Source: Roseburia hominis
GTDB taxonomy: Bacteria; Bacillota; Clostridia; Lachnospirales; Lachnospiraceae
Assembly: GCA_021771815.1 (NCBI GenBank)
Contig: JAETOE010000011.1
Coordinates: 1 to 64,000 of the forward strand
Direction of reading: 5' to 3'
Length of the DNA stretch: 64,000 nt
This document shows positions 42,963 through 51,902 of the stretch, one piece after another (the first letter of the stretch is position 1; the number at the start of each line of letters is the position of its first letter). A program made the translations under genes and the position numbers. The notes under the pieces were generated by a model that did no database searches, was not told where the DNA came from, and was given only the letters and a program-made list of their open reading frames with translations.

Positions 42963-43655
42963 ATGAGAGAATTTTTAAATGAATCCATATTTTGGGGCGT
43001 GGCAATCAGTGTTGTCACCTATGAACTGGGCGTATTTTTGAAGAAAAAACTGAGCTGGCCAATCTGTAATCCGCTTCTGATTTCGATTGTAGCGGTCATT
43101 ATTTTTCTGGCGGCGTTTGATATTCCTTACGAGAGTTATAATGCAGGAGCAAAATATTTAAGTTATCTGCTGACTCCCGCGACGGTGTGCCTTGCGATTC
43201 CGCTCTATGAGCAGACGCAGCTTCTAAAGAAGAATTTTAAGGCGATTGCTGCAGGATTGATTTCCGGGGTAATGACAAGCGGGATCTGTGTGTTTGTACT
43301 TGCACTGCTGTTTGGACTAAACCACACAGAGTATGTGACACTTCTGCCGAAGTCGATTACGACGGCAATCGGAATGGGAATCTCGGAGGAGCTTGGCGGC
43401 TATGTGACGATTACTGTGGCGGTTATTGTCATCACAGGGGTAATCGGTAATATTCTTGCGGAGACGGTATGCCGTCTTTTTCGAATCGAGGAACCTGTCG
43501 CGAAAGGAATCGCCATCGGTTCTTCTTCTCATGCACTTGGAACGGTCAAGGCACTGGAAATGGGGGAAATTGAGGGCGCGATGAGCAGCCTCTCGATTGC
43601 TGTGGCGGGACTGCTCACCGTCATTGCCGCACCGCTGTTTGCGAATTTTCTATAA
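42963..43655 (+). CDS. CidB/LrgB-family membrane protein
   Basis: A 230-residue protein with six or seven membrane segments and the LrgB signature (LLPKSITTAIGMGISEELGG; GIAIGSSSHALGTVKALEMGEIEGAMSSL, of which SHALGTvkA is the core). It works with the CidA/LrgA protein encoded just upstream. The ATG at 42963 is chosen because the longer open frame lies inside cidA. A GAATCCG/CGGATTC hairpin lies about 10 bases after the stop. Confidence 0.92.
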   Translation: MREFLNESIFWGVAISVVTYELGVFLKKKLSWPICNPLLISIVAVIIFLAAFDIPYESYNAGAKYLSYLLTPATVCLAIPLYEQTQLLKKNFKAIAAGLISGVMTSGICVFVLALLFGLNHTEYVTLLPKSITTAIGMGISEELGGYVTITVAVIVITGVIGNILAETVCRLFRIEEPVAKGIAIGSSSHALGTVKALEMGEIEGAMSSLSIAVAGLLTVIAAPLFANFL

Positions 43656-43747
43656 AAATAGAATCCGGCCCTGACGGATTCTGCGTGCCTGAGCGGTGCT
43701 GTTTACAACAACATGGTATTTCCTATAGAGTAAGAAAGCGGATTGGC

Positions 43748-43775
43748 ACAAGCGGCGGGGTTCTGACATACGATA
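43748..43775 (+). promoter_or_regulatory. Possible mother-cell (SigK/SigE) promoter
   Basis: AC at 43748-43749 and CATACGATA at 43767-43775 with 17 bases between match the SigK pattern AC-N16/17-CATANNNTA. The -10 also resembles SigE. It would start transcription near 43783, 20 bases before the LysM gene. No sigma-A promoter of similar quality is seen in this gap. Confidence 0.4.
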
Positions 43776-43803
43776 TAGGGAAAAAAGATAGTGATGGAAC
43801 GAT

Positions 43804-44745
43804 ATGAATTGTCAGAATAGAATGGTGCACACAATACAGGAGGGAGATTCGCTGTATCGATTAGCGAGACAGTACCACACGACGGTGACAGATCTGATTC
43901 TCGGGAATCCGGGAGTCAATCCTTATAATCTGCAGATCGGAATGCGGCTTTTTGTCTGCCCGGGAGAGGGGTATGAAATTCCGGGGCAAAACGTCGACGG
44001 AATGAATTCCGGTGAATCGAATGCGAATAACCGGATGCCTGGGATGAATCAGGGCGGGCAGGTGCCGGGAATGCCTGGAATGAACCAGGGCGGACAGATG
44101 CCGGGAATGCCTGGGATGAATCAGGGCGGACAGATGCCGGGAATGTCGGGAATGCCTGGAATGAACCGGGGCGGACAGATGCCGGGAATGAATCGGGAAA
44201 GCGAAGAAACACAGAATGAAATGGAGAACAGCGTTCAAAATATGACGGAGACAATGCGGCTGGCATGGCTTTCCTTGATTTACTGGACGCGCATGTATCT
44301 GATGAGCGTGGACGCAGACGCGAAGGATCAGCAGGCAGTGGAAGAGCGCCTGATCGAGGCGGCAGATGAGATTACGGATGTCTTTGCGAGGACTCTGCCG
44401 ATTCAGGCAGTCAGACAGATGCGGAATCTGTTTATGGAGCATGTGGAATTGACGGGCGAAATCATACGCACATTGAAATCAGGGGAAATGGAGAACTATG
44501 ATGAGCTGATTAAACAGTGGTATGCAAATGCAAATCAGCTTGCAGAGCTTTTAGCGAACCAGAACCCATATTTCGGAAACAGGGAGACGCGCAACGTGCT
44601 GCTCAACTATCTTGATATGACCAGGGAGGCAATCGAGCATCAGATTAATGGCGAGTACGGGCAGAGCATCGATACTTTCCGCGATATAAAGGATCTGGTG
44701 CTGAAATTTGCTGATTATCTTGCGAGAGGTCTTTTAGCACGCTGA
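43804..44745 (+). CDS. LysM protein with Gly-Met-Pro repeat linker
   Basis: A 313-residue protein. Residues 8-52 are a LysM domain (VHTIQEGDSLYRLARQYHTTVTDLI). Residues about 75-135 are low-complexity repeats of the form MNQGGQMPGMPG. Residues about 140-313 form a helical domain of the kind seen in clostridial coat-like proteins (HVELTGEIIRTLKSG). There is no signal peptide, so it may reach the spore surface from the mother cell; a possible SigK-type promoter precedes it. Peptidoglycan binding is inferred from LysM. It is the first gene of a three-gene unit. Confidence 0.82.
   Translation: MNCQNRMVHTIQEGDSLYRLARQYHTTVTDLILGNPGVNPYNLQIGMRLFVCPGEGYEIPGQNVDGMNSGESNANNRMPGMNQGGQVPGMPGMNQGGQMPGMPGMNQGGQMPGMSGMPGMNRGGQMPGMNRESEETQNEMENSVQNMTETMRLAWLSLIYWTRMYLMSVDADAKDQQAVEERLIEAADEITDVFARTLPIQAVRQMRNLFMEHVELTGEIIRTLKSGEMENYDELIKQWYANANQLAELLANQNPYFGNRETRNVLLNYLDMTREAIEHQINGEYGQSIDTFRDIKDLVLKFADYLARGLLAR
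44037..44190 (+). repeat. 36-base in-frame tandem repeats
   Basis: Four units of about 36 bases encode MNQGGQMPGMPG-like repeats, the third lengthened by nine bases. The units are nearly identical at the DNA level (ATGCCTGGAATGAACCAGGG-type), so copy number probably varies between strains by slippage or recombination. Confidence 0.85.
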
Positions 44746-45707
44746 TGAACCGGGAGCAAATCTGCATTTTCGTATGTGGGGTTCTGATTCTTTTTATTCT
44801 TGCTGTGCTGATCCTGGCAGTGCTGCGCAGAATCAGAAGCAAACGAAAAGTGCGCTCTATGGGAATGTCCGAGAAAATTCGGAAATTAAATGAACTGGCG
44901 GAGCCGTTCGGATTTCAATATCTGTGGGAGGAAGACATTTTTACTTCCAACATCGACGCATGGCAGAGAAAAAGCGGATATGAAACGCTGTATGACCGGG
45001 CGGCGATTAATGCAAATATGGTAATCGACGCGTGGCCGGTCTATTTTGACTACGACGGAAGGACGTGGCTGATCGAATTTTGGATCGGGCAGTATGGGAT
45101 CAACACAGGCGGAGAGGTGGGAGTATATCATGCCAAGAATATCGTTCCGCCGCATCTGTATAAGACGGCGCATTATGATGCGGTAAAAAGTATGGAGATG
45201 CCGCATATTTGCTGCAGGCTGGAGCGAAAAGGGGCGAAGGTCTATGAAATCTATGCGAGGCATTGGTGGCTGACCGGATTTCGGATGGGAACGTTTTCCA
45301 AGCCGTCCGAACTGCGGATGATGACGACGCTTTCCTTTGAAGATACGGCGATGGCGCAGGCTTTTTTTGAAGGGCTGCAGAAATCGGGGCGGCCGAGAAA
45401 TCGTTTTCGTATTTGCGGGAGAGAGGTGTACGTGCGGATGGAGCCGTGTCAGCGGTATCCGCTCCTTCGCCGGATTCATCGCGCGCTGGTGCAGTTCGTG
45501 AATCATATTTACTGCCTGCTGTATCGCGGTGTGACAAGACCGTTTGTGCAGACGGCTGACCGGATGCTGTTTTTGTACTATCAGATTCCATTCTGTTTCA
45601 GGAGGATGCTGCGTCTTGCAGACGGGCGTTACCGGACGAAGAGAAGAAAAAGATGGCGGGAAGAACGTTTTTCCCGAAAGGAGAAAAGGAGAGATGGGAT
45701 GTCATAA
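44745..45707 (+). CDS. DUF4474-family membrane-anchored protein
   Basis: A 320-residue protein with one N-terminal membrane segment (about 5-28) and a DUF4474 domain from about 45 to 230 (GFQYLWEEDIFTSNIDAWQRK, YDRAAINANMVIDAWPVYFDYDGR, WLIEFWIGQYGINTGGEVGVY). The last 90 residues are basic. The domain has no known activity. The start overlaps the stop of the LysM gene by one base, and the next gene overlaps its end by 14 bases, so all three are co-translated. Sporulation-associated envelope function is a guess. Confidence 0.85.
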   Translation: MNREQICIFVCGVLILFILAVLILAVLRRIRSKRKVRSMGMSEKIRKLNELAEPFGFQYLWEEDIFTSNIDAWQRKSGYETLYDRAAINANMVIDAWPVYFDYDGRTWLIEFWIGQYGINTGGEVGVYHAKNIVPPHLYKTAHYDAVKSMEMPHICCRLERKGAKVYEIYARHWWLTGFRMGTFSKPSELRMMTTLSFEDTAMAQAFFEGLQKSGRPRNRFRICGREVYVRMEPCQRYPLLRRIHRALVQFVNHIYCLLYRGVTRPFVQTADRMLFLYYQIPFCFRRMLRLADGRYRTKRRKRWREERFSRKEKRRDGMS

Positions 45708-46491
45708 ACGAATCGACAGGGCATTGGAACATGCCCTGCATCTCCCTTTGTGCGGTCAGAGCCGCTACGTCATCATCAGCGACTGCCATAGGGGAGAAGG
45801 GACGTCGAATGATAATTTTCTGAAAAACCAGTATTTGTATTCCGCGGCGATGAATTATTATGTAAAGCGCGGTTTCTTCTATCTCGAACTTGGGGACGGC
45901 GAGGAACTGTGGGAAAACAGGTGCAGGCGGCGTATTGAGAACTGTCATGAGGATGTGTACGAACTGTTCGACCGGTTGGAAAAAAGATGCAGAATTGTGC
46001 GCCTGTATGGGAATCACAATATGGAACTGAAAGGGGAACTGCCGGAGGCGCTTATTTTGGATAATATGGAGGGCGGACGGAATATATGCATGATACACGG
46101 ACATCAGGCGGATTTTTTTAACTCGGTGTGCTGGAAGCTTTCCAGATTCCTCGTGCGCTATCTGTGGAAACCGCTGGAGCGTTCCGGCGTCAATGATCCG
46201 ACGAGCGCGGCGCGCAATTATAAGAAAACCGTTCGCTATGAGAAATGTCTTGAGAACTGGACGAGACAAAAGGACGTCTATCTGGCGGCGGGGCATTCGC
46301 ACCGTCCGAGGCTTCCGCAGGATGGCGGAAGGTATCTAAATGCAGGGAGCTGCGTGCATCCGGGCTGTATTACGGCAATTGAGATTGAGAATATGCAGCT
46401 TGCTCTGGTAAAGTGGAAGCTTGAGACGAGAGCGGATATGTCGCTCTATGTTGCGCGGGAAAATATGGCGCCGTTCGTGGCGATCGAGTAG
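45694..46491 (+). CDS. Metallophosphoesterase
   Basis: A 265-residue calcineurin-like phosphoesterase. Metal-binding motifs are Asp30-x-His32 (SDCHRGE), Gly-Asp68 (LGDGEE), Gly-Asn107-His108 (GNHN), HGH at 135-137 and GHSH at 200-203, all intact. The ATG at 45694 has AAAGGAGA upstream and overlaps the DUF4474 gene. The order of motifs resembles UDP-2,3-diacylglucosamine hydrolase LpxH, but a monoderm Firmicute has no lipid A, so another phosphodiester or pyrophosphate is cleaved. Confidence 0.88.
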   Translation: MGCHKRIDRALEHALHLPLCGQSRYVIISDCHRGEGTSNDNFLKNQYLYSAAMNYYVKRGFFYLELGDGEELWENRCRRRIENCHEDVYELFDRLEKRCRIVRLYGNHNMELKGELPEALILDNMEGGRNICMIHGHQADFFNSVCWKLSRFLVRYLWKPLERSGVNDPTSAARNYKKTVRYEKCLENWTRQKDVYLAAGHSHRPRLPQDGGRYLNAGSCVHPGCITAIEIENMQLALVKWKLETRADMSLYVARENMAPFVAIE

Positions 46492-46520
46492 AGAAAAACA
46501 TCATTTTTCAAAAAAATCAT

Positions 46521-46548
46521 TTGACGGAACCGTCATTTATGATAATAT
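46521..46548 (+). promoter_or_regulatory. Probable promoter of lysC
   Basis: TTGACG at 46521-46526 and TAATAT at 46543-46548 are 16 bases apart. Transcription would begin near 46555, giving a leader of about 70 bases. No lysine riboswitch fits in so short a leader. Confidence 0.45.
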
Positions 46549-46625
46549 ATATATCGTTATATGAACCGTGAAAGCGCAGAGCGAGAAGCTTTTGACGGGA
46601 CCAGTAATCGGAGGAGCAGAAGAAA

Positions 46626-47945
46626 ATGATTAAAGTTGTGAAATTCGGCGGCAGTTCTCTTGCAAGCGCAGAGCAGTTTGCAAAGGTCGGCAAGATCATT
46701 CAGGCGGACAAGGAGAGAAGATATGTAGTTCCGAGCGCCCCTGGCAAGCGCAATTCGAAGGATACAAAAGTGACGGATATGCTCTATGCCTGCTACGCAC
46801 TGGTGGAGGCGGAAGAGGATTTTCGAGTTCCGTTGATGAAGATCAAGGATCGTTATGATACGATTATCAATGGGTTGAACCTCAAGCTGTCATTGGAGGA
46901 GGAGTTCCGCAAGATCACCGAGAATTTTAAGAATAAAGCGGGCGTGGATTATGCGGCATCCCGCGGCGAGTACTTAAACGGCATTATTATGGCAAATTAT
47001 CTCGGTTACGAGTTTGTGGACGCCGCAGAAGTCATCTTTTTTGATAAGGACGGCATTTTTGACGCCGATAAGACGAACAAGGTTCTCGGGAAGAGGCTGG
47101 CGAAGACGGAGCGCGCTGTCATTCCGGGATTTTACGGTTCGATGCCGGATGGAATGATAAGAACATTTTCAAGAGGCGGTTCCGATATCACAGGTTCCAT
47201 TGTTGCGCGTGCGGTGCGTGCGTCCTGTTATGAGAACTGGACGGATGTATCCGGGTTCCTCGTTGCGGATCCGCGCATCATCGACAACCCGCAGACGATC
47301 AAGACGATTACTTACCGCGAGCTGCGCGAGCTGTCCTACATGGGGGCGGGCGTGCTTCATGAGGATGCGGTATTTCCAGTGCGAAAGGCGGGAATTCCGA
47401 TCAATATTCGCAATACGAACGCGCCGGAGGATGAGGGTACATGGATTGTGGAGAGCACCTGTCATCAGTCCAAGTATACTATTACCGGCATCGCGGGCAA
47501 GAAGGGATTTGTGTCGGTCAATATTGATAAGGATATGATGAATGCAGAGGTGGGCTTTGGGAGAAAAGTGCTCGCTGCGTTTGAGGAGAATGCTATTTCG
47601 TTTGAACATATGCCGTCCGGTATTGACACGATGACGGTTTTTGTTCATCAGCCGGAGTTTGAGGGCAAGGAGCAGGCGGTCATTTCCGCAATTCATCGGC
47701 TGGCGCAGCCGGATAGCATTGAGCTGGAGGGAGATCTGGCGTTGATCGCTGTTGTGGGACGCGGTATGAAGTCCACAAGAGGTACGGCGGGAAGGATCTT
47801 TTCCGCATTGGCGCATGCTAACATTAATGTCAAAATGATCGATCAGGGTTCTTCGGAGCTGAATATTATTATCGGCGTCAGCAACGCGGACTTTGAGAAT
47901 GCGATTCGTGCGATTTATGATATTTTCGTTGAGACTCAGCTTTAA
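46626..47945 (+). CDS. lysC: Aspartate kinase
   Basis: A 439-residue monofunctional aspartokinase, the first enzyme of lysine, threonine and methionine synthesis. The kinase domain begins VKFGGSSLASAEQF and contains SRGEYLNGII and FSRGGSDITGSIVA. Two ACT domains follow (about 300-439, for example ITGIAGKKGFVSVNI and LIAVVGRGMKST), which sense amino acid end products. The length matches class III-type enzymes. The start has GGAGGAGCAG upstream. It stands alone. Confidence 0.95.
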   Translation: MIKVVKFGGSSLASAEQFAKVGKIIQADKERRYVVPSAPGKRNSKDTKVTDMLYACYALVEAEEDFRVPLMKIKDRYDTIINGLNLKLSLEEEFRKITENFKNKAGVDYAASRGEYLNGIIMANYLGYEFVDAAEVIFFDKDGIFDADKTNKVLGKRLAKTERAVIPGFYGSMPDGMIRTFSRGGSDITGSIVARAVRASCYENWTDVSGFLVADPRIIDNPQTIKTITYRELRELSYMGAGVLHEDAVFPVRKAGIPINIRNTNAPEDEGTWIVESTCHQSKYTITGIAGKKGFVSVNIDKDMMNAEVGFGRKVLAAFEENAISFEHMPSGIDTMTVFVHQPEFEGKEQAVISAIHRLAQPDSIELEGDLALIAVVGRGMKSTRGTAGRIFSALAHANINVKMIDQGSSELNIIIGVSNADFENAIRAIYDIFVETQL

Positions 47946-47961
47946 TTGATATATTTGATAT

Positions 47962-49011
47962 ATGAAGAGAGAACAGAAGACTGACAACGACATAAAGCGT
48001 ATTATGAAAGGCAGGGCTGCCCGCACTCTTGCGGCTGCAGTCTCTGTCTTTTTGTGTATTCTGACGTTGTTTGAATACACGGCGCTGCGGATGGAGTGGG
48101 ATGTTCCGGCACTTGCGGTCATCAGTGGCGGTGACGGCTTTTGGAGCGGTGTGTATCAGAAAGAGGAACTTGCGTTTGATGACAGCACGGAAAACATATT
48201 GCTTGGGGATGAAGGAGAAACGCCCGAGGATGGCAATCGGCAGCGCGATGACGTCACGCAGGGCGGAGCAGAAGCATCCGATGCGGGGAAAGCGCAGGAT
48301 GGCGGGACAGGAGCAGAGACATCTGATGTGGGGAGAGCGCAGGATGGTGGGACAGGAGCAGATACACGAGAAGAGAAAATGTCGGAGGGCACTGAGGCAG
48401 ACTCTGGCACTGGTGAGAATGCACAGGAGAGCGATGCTCCGCAGGACGGAAAAGAAGCATCCGATGTGGGGGAAACGAAGGAGGAACTGGAATTTCCGTA
48501 CTACATCCGCATTAATCGCAGGCAGAATTGTATCACAGTCTATACGCCGGATGAGGATGGAGAATATACCGTTCCCTACAAGGCAATGATCTGCTCGACC
48601 GGGCTTTATAATGCAACGCCCCGCGGAACGTATCAGATTTCGACCAAATATCTTTGGCGGGAACTGTACGGCGGTGTGTACGGGCAATATGCGACCCGTA
48701 TTCACGGCGGCGTGCTGTTTCATTCCGTGCCATATTACAGCAGATCAAAAAATTCCCTGTGTACGGACAAGTACAATAAGCTGGGGCAGCAGGCGTCTAT
48801 GGGCTGTGTGCGCCTGACTGTGGAGGACGCCAAGTGGATTGCGGAGAATTGCCCGGAGGGGACGACCGTTGAGATTTATGACGATGACGACCCCGGACCG
48901 CTCGGCAAACCGGAGGCGATGAAAATTGATTCCGATAACCCGAATAGGGGCTGGGATCCGACAGACCCGGATGAGGACAACCCGTGGCATGAAGCTTCGC
49001 AGGATGAGTAA
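47962..49011 (+). CDS. L,D-transpeptidase (YkuD)
   Basis: A 349-residue enzyme that makes 3-3 cross-links in peptidoglycan or attaches proteins to it. A membrane anchor is at about 22-42. A long acidic linker (75-175) includes a duplicated unit, KAQDGGTGAETSDVGRAQDG. The YkuD domain follows with His248, His254, Ser279 and Cys282 (IHGGVLFHS and SMGCVRL). No clear ribosome site precedes the ATG at 47962, and it starts only 17 bases after lysC, so coupling or weak expression is likely. A later ATG at 48004 would shorten the cytoplasmic tail but keep the membrane anchor. Confidence 0.9.
   Translation: MKREQKTDNDIKRIMKGRAARTLAAAVSVFLCILTLFEYTALRMEWDVPALAVISGGDGFWSGVYQKEELAFDDSTENILLGDEGETPEDGNRQRDDVTQGGAEASDAGKAQDGGTGAETSDVGRAQDGGTGADTREEKMSEGTEADSGTGENAQESDAPQDGKEASDVGETKEELEFPYYIRINRRQNCITVYTPDEDGEYTVPYKAMICSTGLYNATPRGTYQISTKYLWRELYGGVYGQYATRIHGGVLFHSVPYYSRSKNSLCTDKYNKLGQQASMGCVRLTVEDAKWIAENCPEGTTVEIYDDDDPGPLGKPEAMKIDSDNPNRGWDPTDPDEDNPWHEASQDE
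48265..48363 (+). repeat. Tandem duplication in the transpeptidase linker
   Basis: Two adjacent copies of a 48-base unit (GCATCCGATGCGGGGAAAGC type, then ACATCTGATGTGGGGAGAGC) encode the ASDAGKAQDGGTGAE/TSDVGRAQDGGTGAD repeat. A decayed third partial copy is near 48460. The linker is probably variable between strains. Confidence 0.7.
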
Positions 49012-49070
49012 TATCCGTGTCTGCAGGACAGTGCTTTTTACATGGTCGAGAGCAGAAACACGACGAAGAA

Positions 49071-49101
49071 GGCGACATCAAACATTCATTTTGATGCCGC
49101 C
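49071..49101 (-). terminator. Hairpin ending the minus-strand transcript
   Basis: On the minus strand GGCGGCATCAAA pairs with TTTGATGTCGCC across a seven-base loop with one mismatch, followed by TTCTTCG. It would end a transcript from the promoter at 49535-49563. It also lies 60 bases beyond the transpeptidase gene and may act for it. Confidence 0.55.
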
Positions 49102-49528
49102 TCCTAAACTATCTCATCCATGGGACTGTACCTCTCTTTACTTCTTTTGAATTTTTCTTCTTCTCTTCGAACTGCTTTTTCTTCGAACTACTTCTTCTCT
49201 TCGAACTTCTCTTTTTCTTCGAACTGCTTCTTACTTCTGGAAAACCAAGTTTCCTCTTTTGGACTTCTTCGCTTCTTCTCTCTCCTTACGAGTATCTTCT
49301 TATGACGATTGCAATCGTACCATATCTGATTAATTCATCTGATACTGATTCCACATTTTCATGATTTGAAATGTCATGTTGACTTCTCTGGTTCAAGAAA
49401 AATCGAATGCGCTTACGTGTTCTTTGGACCGTACCTCCTTTACTTAATATCGTTTGGGATAAATCGTTACTTTTCCGGTGGTCTGTACCTTCCTTTCTTC
49501 TTATTTGCTTTCGCTGTTTTCTTTTGTT
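49071..49528 (-). ncRNA. Candidate minus-strand RNA of about 450 nt
   Basis: A strong promoter and a terminal hairpin bound a transcript with no good protein start. The RNA is very rich in A and G and carries three copies of an AAAGGAGGTAC-type block near 49490, 49438 and 49132, and four GTTCGAAGA repeats between 49160 and 49230. One frame is open for two long stretches separated by a single TAA and ends in KRGTVPWMR, but lacks an ATG with a ribosome site, so a decayed gene is the alternative. The many GGA triplets could bind CsrA, which is speculation. Confidence 0.45.
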
Positions 49529-49534
49529 GAGTTT

Positions 49535-49563
49535 ATTCTATCTGATTTATGAGAAAATGTCAA
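49535..49563 (-). promoter_or_regulatory. Sigma-A promoter facing left
   Basis: On the minus strand TTGACA (49563-49558) and TAGAAT (49540-49535) are exactly 17 bases apart. Transcription would start near 49528 and run toward 49071. No gene for it is annotated. Confidence 0.7.
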
Positions 49564-49688
49564 GTATAAAATTAGAAAAAATATAAAAAAGTTTAAAAGA
49601 ATTTATAAATTGAACGAAAAAGAGAAAATATTCTGAAAATAATAAACCGGCAGAATCGACCGGAAAACGAACAAATACAGGGAAACAC

Positions 49689-49717
49689 TTGTGGACAAAC
49701 GCTTGCGCAATTATAAT
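49689..49717 (+). promoter_or_regulatory. Promoter of the GH53 gene
   Basis: TTGTGG at 49689-49694 and TATAAT at 49712-49717 are 17 bases apart. Transcription would start near 49724, about 78 bases before the start codon. The preceding 120 bases are very AT-rich and could serve as an UP element. Confidence 0.55.
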
Positions 49718-49801
49718 GGAAAAGGATAGCAAAAGAAGGAAATGTATGAACTATTATGATATTTCCGACAGAAAAGAATAGGGAAAACAGGGAGGATTTT
49801 T

Positions 49802-51883
49802 ATGAGAGGGAAAAGAAGAATCGCATCCTGGCTTCTGGCGTCCGTCATGGCGATTGGAATGCTTTCCGGCTGCGGCGGTACGGCGGAGACAGGAGATGGC
49901 AGTGCGGCAGAGAATCAGGTGACGGCAGAGAACAGCGGGGCAGCGGACACGGAAGCGCCAGGAGGACAGGCAAAGGAGCAGGGAGAGTATGTACCGGAAC
50001 TTCCCACTGCGTCGGAGGAAGCGGATATTTTCGTGGAGCCGGTTTCCGGGCTTTCGGATGATTTTATCATGGGGATGGATGTTTCCAGCGTGATCGCGGA
50101 AGAGGAGAGCGGCGTTGTCTATTATGATGAGGATGGCAGCGAGGCGGATCTTTTTCAGGTGCTTGCGGATGCGGGGGTGAATTATATCCGTGTGCGCGTG
50201 TGGAACGATCCGTATGATGCGGACGGCAACGGCTACGGCGGTGGGAACAATGACGTGGAGAAGGCAGTGCAGATCGGTTCGCGCGCGGCAAAGTACGGAA
50301 TGAAGCTTCTGGTGGATTTCCATTATTCGGATTTCTGGGCGGACCCGGCGAAGCAGATGGCGCCGAAGGGGTGGGAGGGTTACACCCCTGCCGAGAAACA
50401 GGACGCGCTTTATGAGTATACGAAGGAAAGCCTTCAGGCGATCATTGACGGCGGAGCCGACGTCGGTATCGTTCAGATCGGAAATGAAATCAATAACGGG
50501 CTTGCAGGAGAGACGGAATGGGAGAACGTGACACGGCTTTTGGAGCGGGGCAGTGCGGCGGTGCGTGAGGTGGCGCAGGCAAATGGACAGGAGATTCAGA
50601 TTGCCGTTCATTTTACGGATATCAACGATTATGACCAGACAATGCAGCGTGCGAAAGAGCTTGCGGACGCGGGGCTGGATTACGATATTTTCGGTGTTTC
50701 TTACTATGCGTTCTGGCACGGAACCATGGAAAATCTTACGCAGGTGCTCACCGATATTACGGAGAAATACGGCAAGAAAACGGCAGTGTTGGAGACGTCC
50801 TACGCGTATACGTTAGAGAGCGGAGACGGCTTTGCGGACAGTGTTTCGGAGACGGATCTGGTGGAAGGCTATGCGGCGACCGTACAGAGTCAGGCAAATT
50901 GCGTGCGAGATGTGATCGCGGCGACGGCGGCAGCGGGCGAGGACGCGCTCGGCGTATTCTACTGGGAGGGCGCATGGATTCCGGTCGGCTCTGCCGATGC
51001 GGCCGCTGAGAATGAAAAGCTTTGGGAAGCACATGGTTCCGGATGGGCGAGCAGCTATGCGGCGGAATACGATCCGAATGATGCGGGCGCATATTATGGA
51101 GGATGTTCCTGGGATAATCAGGCGTTGTTTGATTTTAACGGACATCCGCTGGCGTCGTTGGATGTGTTCAAATATGTCCGTTACGGTGCGACCTGCGAAC
51201 TGTCAGTGGACTATGTAAGAGAATGTGCCGTAGAAATAGGTATCGGCGGAGAAGTGGCTCTGCCGGAGACGGTCGACGTCGTGTATAACGATCGTTCGAA
51301 GTCCGGCGAAGTTTCCGTGACATGGAACGAGGAGGAATACGCGGATATCGATACCGACGTGGGCGGCACTTATACGGTAGGCGGCACATTGGGGGACGGA
51401 ACACCCGTCACCTGTGAACTGAATATTGCAAACGTCAACTGTGTCCTGAACCCGGGCTTCGAGGAGGCGGACACCTCGATGTGGATCGTTTCTTATGAGG
51501 GAAATGTGAATCCGACAGACGTGCAGGATAAGGAAATTGATGCGTTAAGCGGTACGAAAGCCTTTCATTTCTGGGATGAAAACGGGCAGGAATTTTCGGT
51601 GGAACAGACCATAGAGGAGCTTGCGGCAGGCGATTATACGCTTAAGGCAAATCTGCAGGGCGGTGATGTCGGAAACGATGCCGTGGTTTATCTGTATGCG
51701 ACGGTAAACGGAACGACTTATCAGTCCGACCCTGTGACGCTGGATGGCTGGTGTAACTGGAAGACGCCCCAGATTACGGATATACCGCTCGATGGTGCGT
51801 CGGATATCACGATCGGCGTGTATGTAAAATGCGCCGGAGGCGGCTGGGGAACGATTGATGATTTTAATTTGTTCTGCCAGTAG
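49802..51883 (+). CDS. GH53 endo-beta-1,4-galactanase lipoprotein
   Basis: A 693-residue extracellular lipoprotein. The signal peptide ends at LSGC with Cys24, then a short acidic linker. The GH53 catalytic domain spans about 85-460 with acid/base Glu229 (QIGNEINNG) and nucleophile Glu331 (VLETSYAYT), and the family start GMDVSSV. It hydrolyses beta-1,4-galactan of pectic side chains. After it come a bacterial Ig-like (Big_4) domain (about 470-545) and a carbohydrate-binding module-like domain (about 550-693). The start has GGGAGGAT upstream. No transporter or other glycosidase is next to it, which is less usual for a galactan system. Confidence 0.93.
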   Translation: MRGKRRIASWLLASVMAIGMLSGCGGTAETGDGSAAENQVTAENSGAADTEAPGGQAKEQGEYVPELPTASEEADIFVEPVSGLSDDFIMGMDVSSVIAEEESGVVYYDEDGSEADLFQVLADAGVNYIRVRVWNDPYDADGNGYGGGNNDVEKAVQIGSRAAKYGMKLLVDFHYSDFWADPAKQMAPKGWEGYTPAEKQDALYEYTKESLQAIIDGGADVGIVQIGNEINNGLAGETEWENVTRLLERGSAAVREVAQANGQEIQIAVHFTDINDYDQTMQRAKELADAGLDYDIFGVSYYAFWHGTMENLTQVLTDITEKYGKKTAVLETSYAYTLESGDGFADSVSETDLVEGYAATVQSQANCVRDVIAATAAAGEDALGVFYWEGAWIPVGSADAAAENEKLWEAHGSGWASSYAAEYDPNDAGAYYGGCSWDNQALFDFNGHPLASLDVFKYVRYGATCELSVDYVRECAVEIGIGGEVALPETVDVVYNDRSKSGEVSVTWNEEEYADIDTDVGGTYTVGGTLGDGTPVTCELNIANVNCVLNPGFEEADTSMWIVSYEGNVNPTDVQDKEIDALSGTKAFHFWDENGQEFSVEQTIEELAAGDYTLKANLQGGDVGNDAVVYLYATVNGTTYQSDPVTLDGWCNWKTPQITDIPLDGASDITIGVYVKCAGGGWGTIDDFNLFCQ

Positions 51884-51902
51884 AATGCCGGCAATACGAG
51901 TG

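Noticed and set aside
46555-46625. Lysine riboswitch before aspartokinase
   Set aside because: The leader is only about 70 bases, too short for the aptamer.
49140-49240. Repeated TCTTCGAACT suggested a CRISPR-like array
   Set aside because: Units are short, uneven and purine/pyrimidine-biased, with no spacers of constant length and no cas genes.
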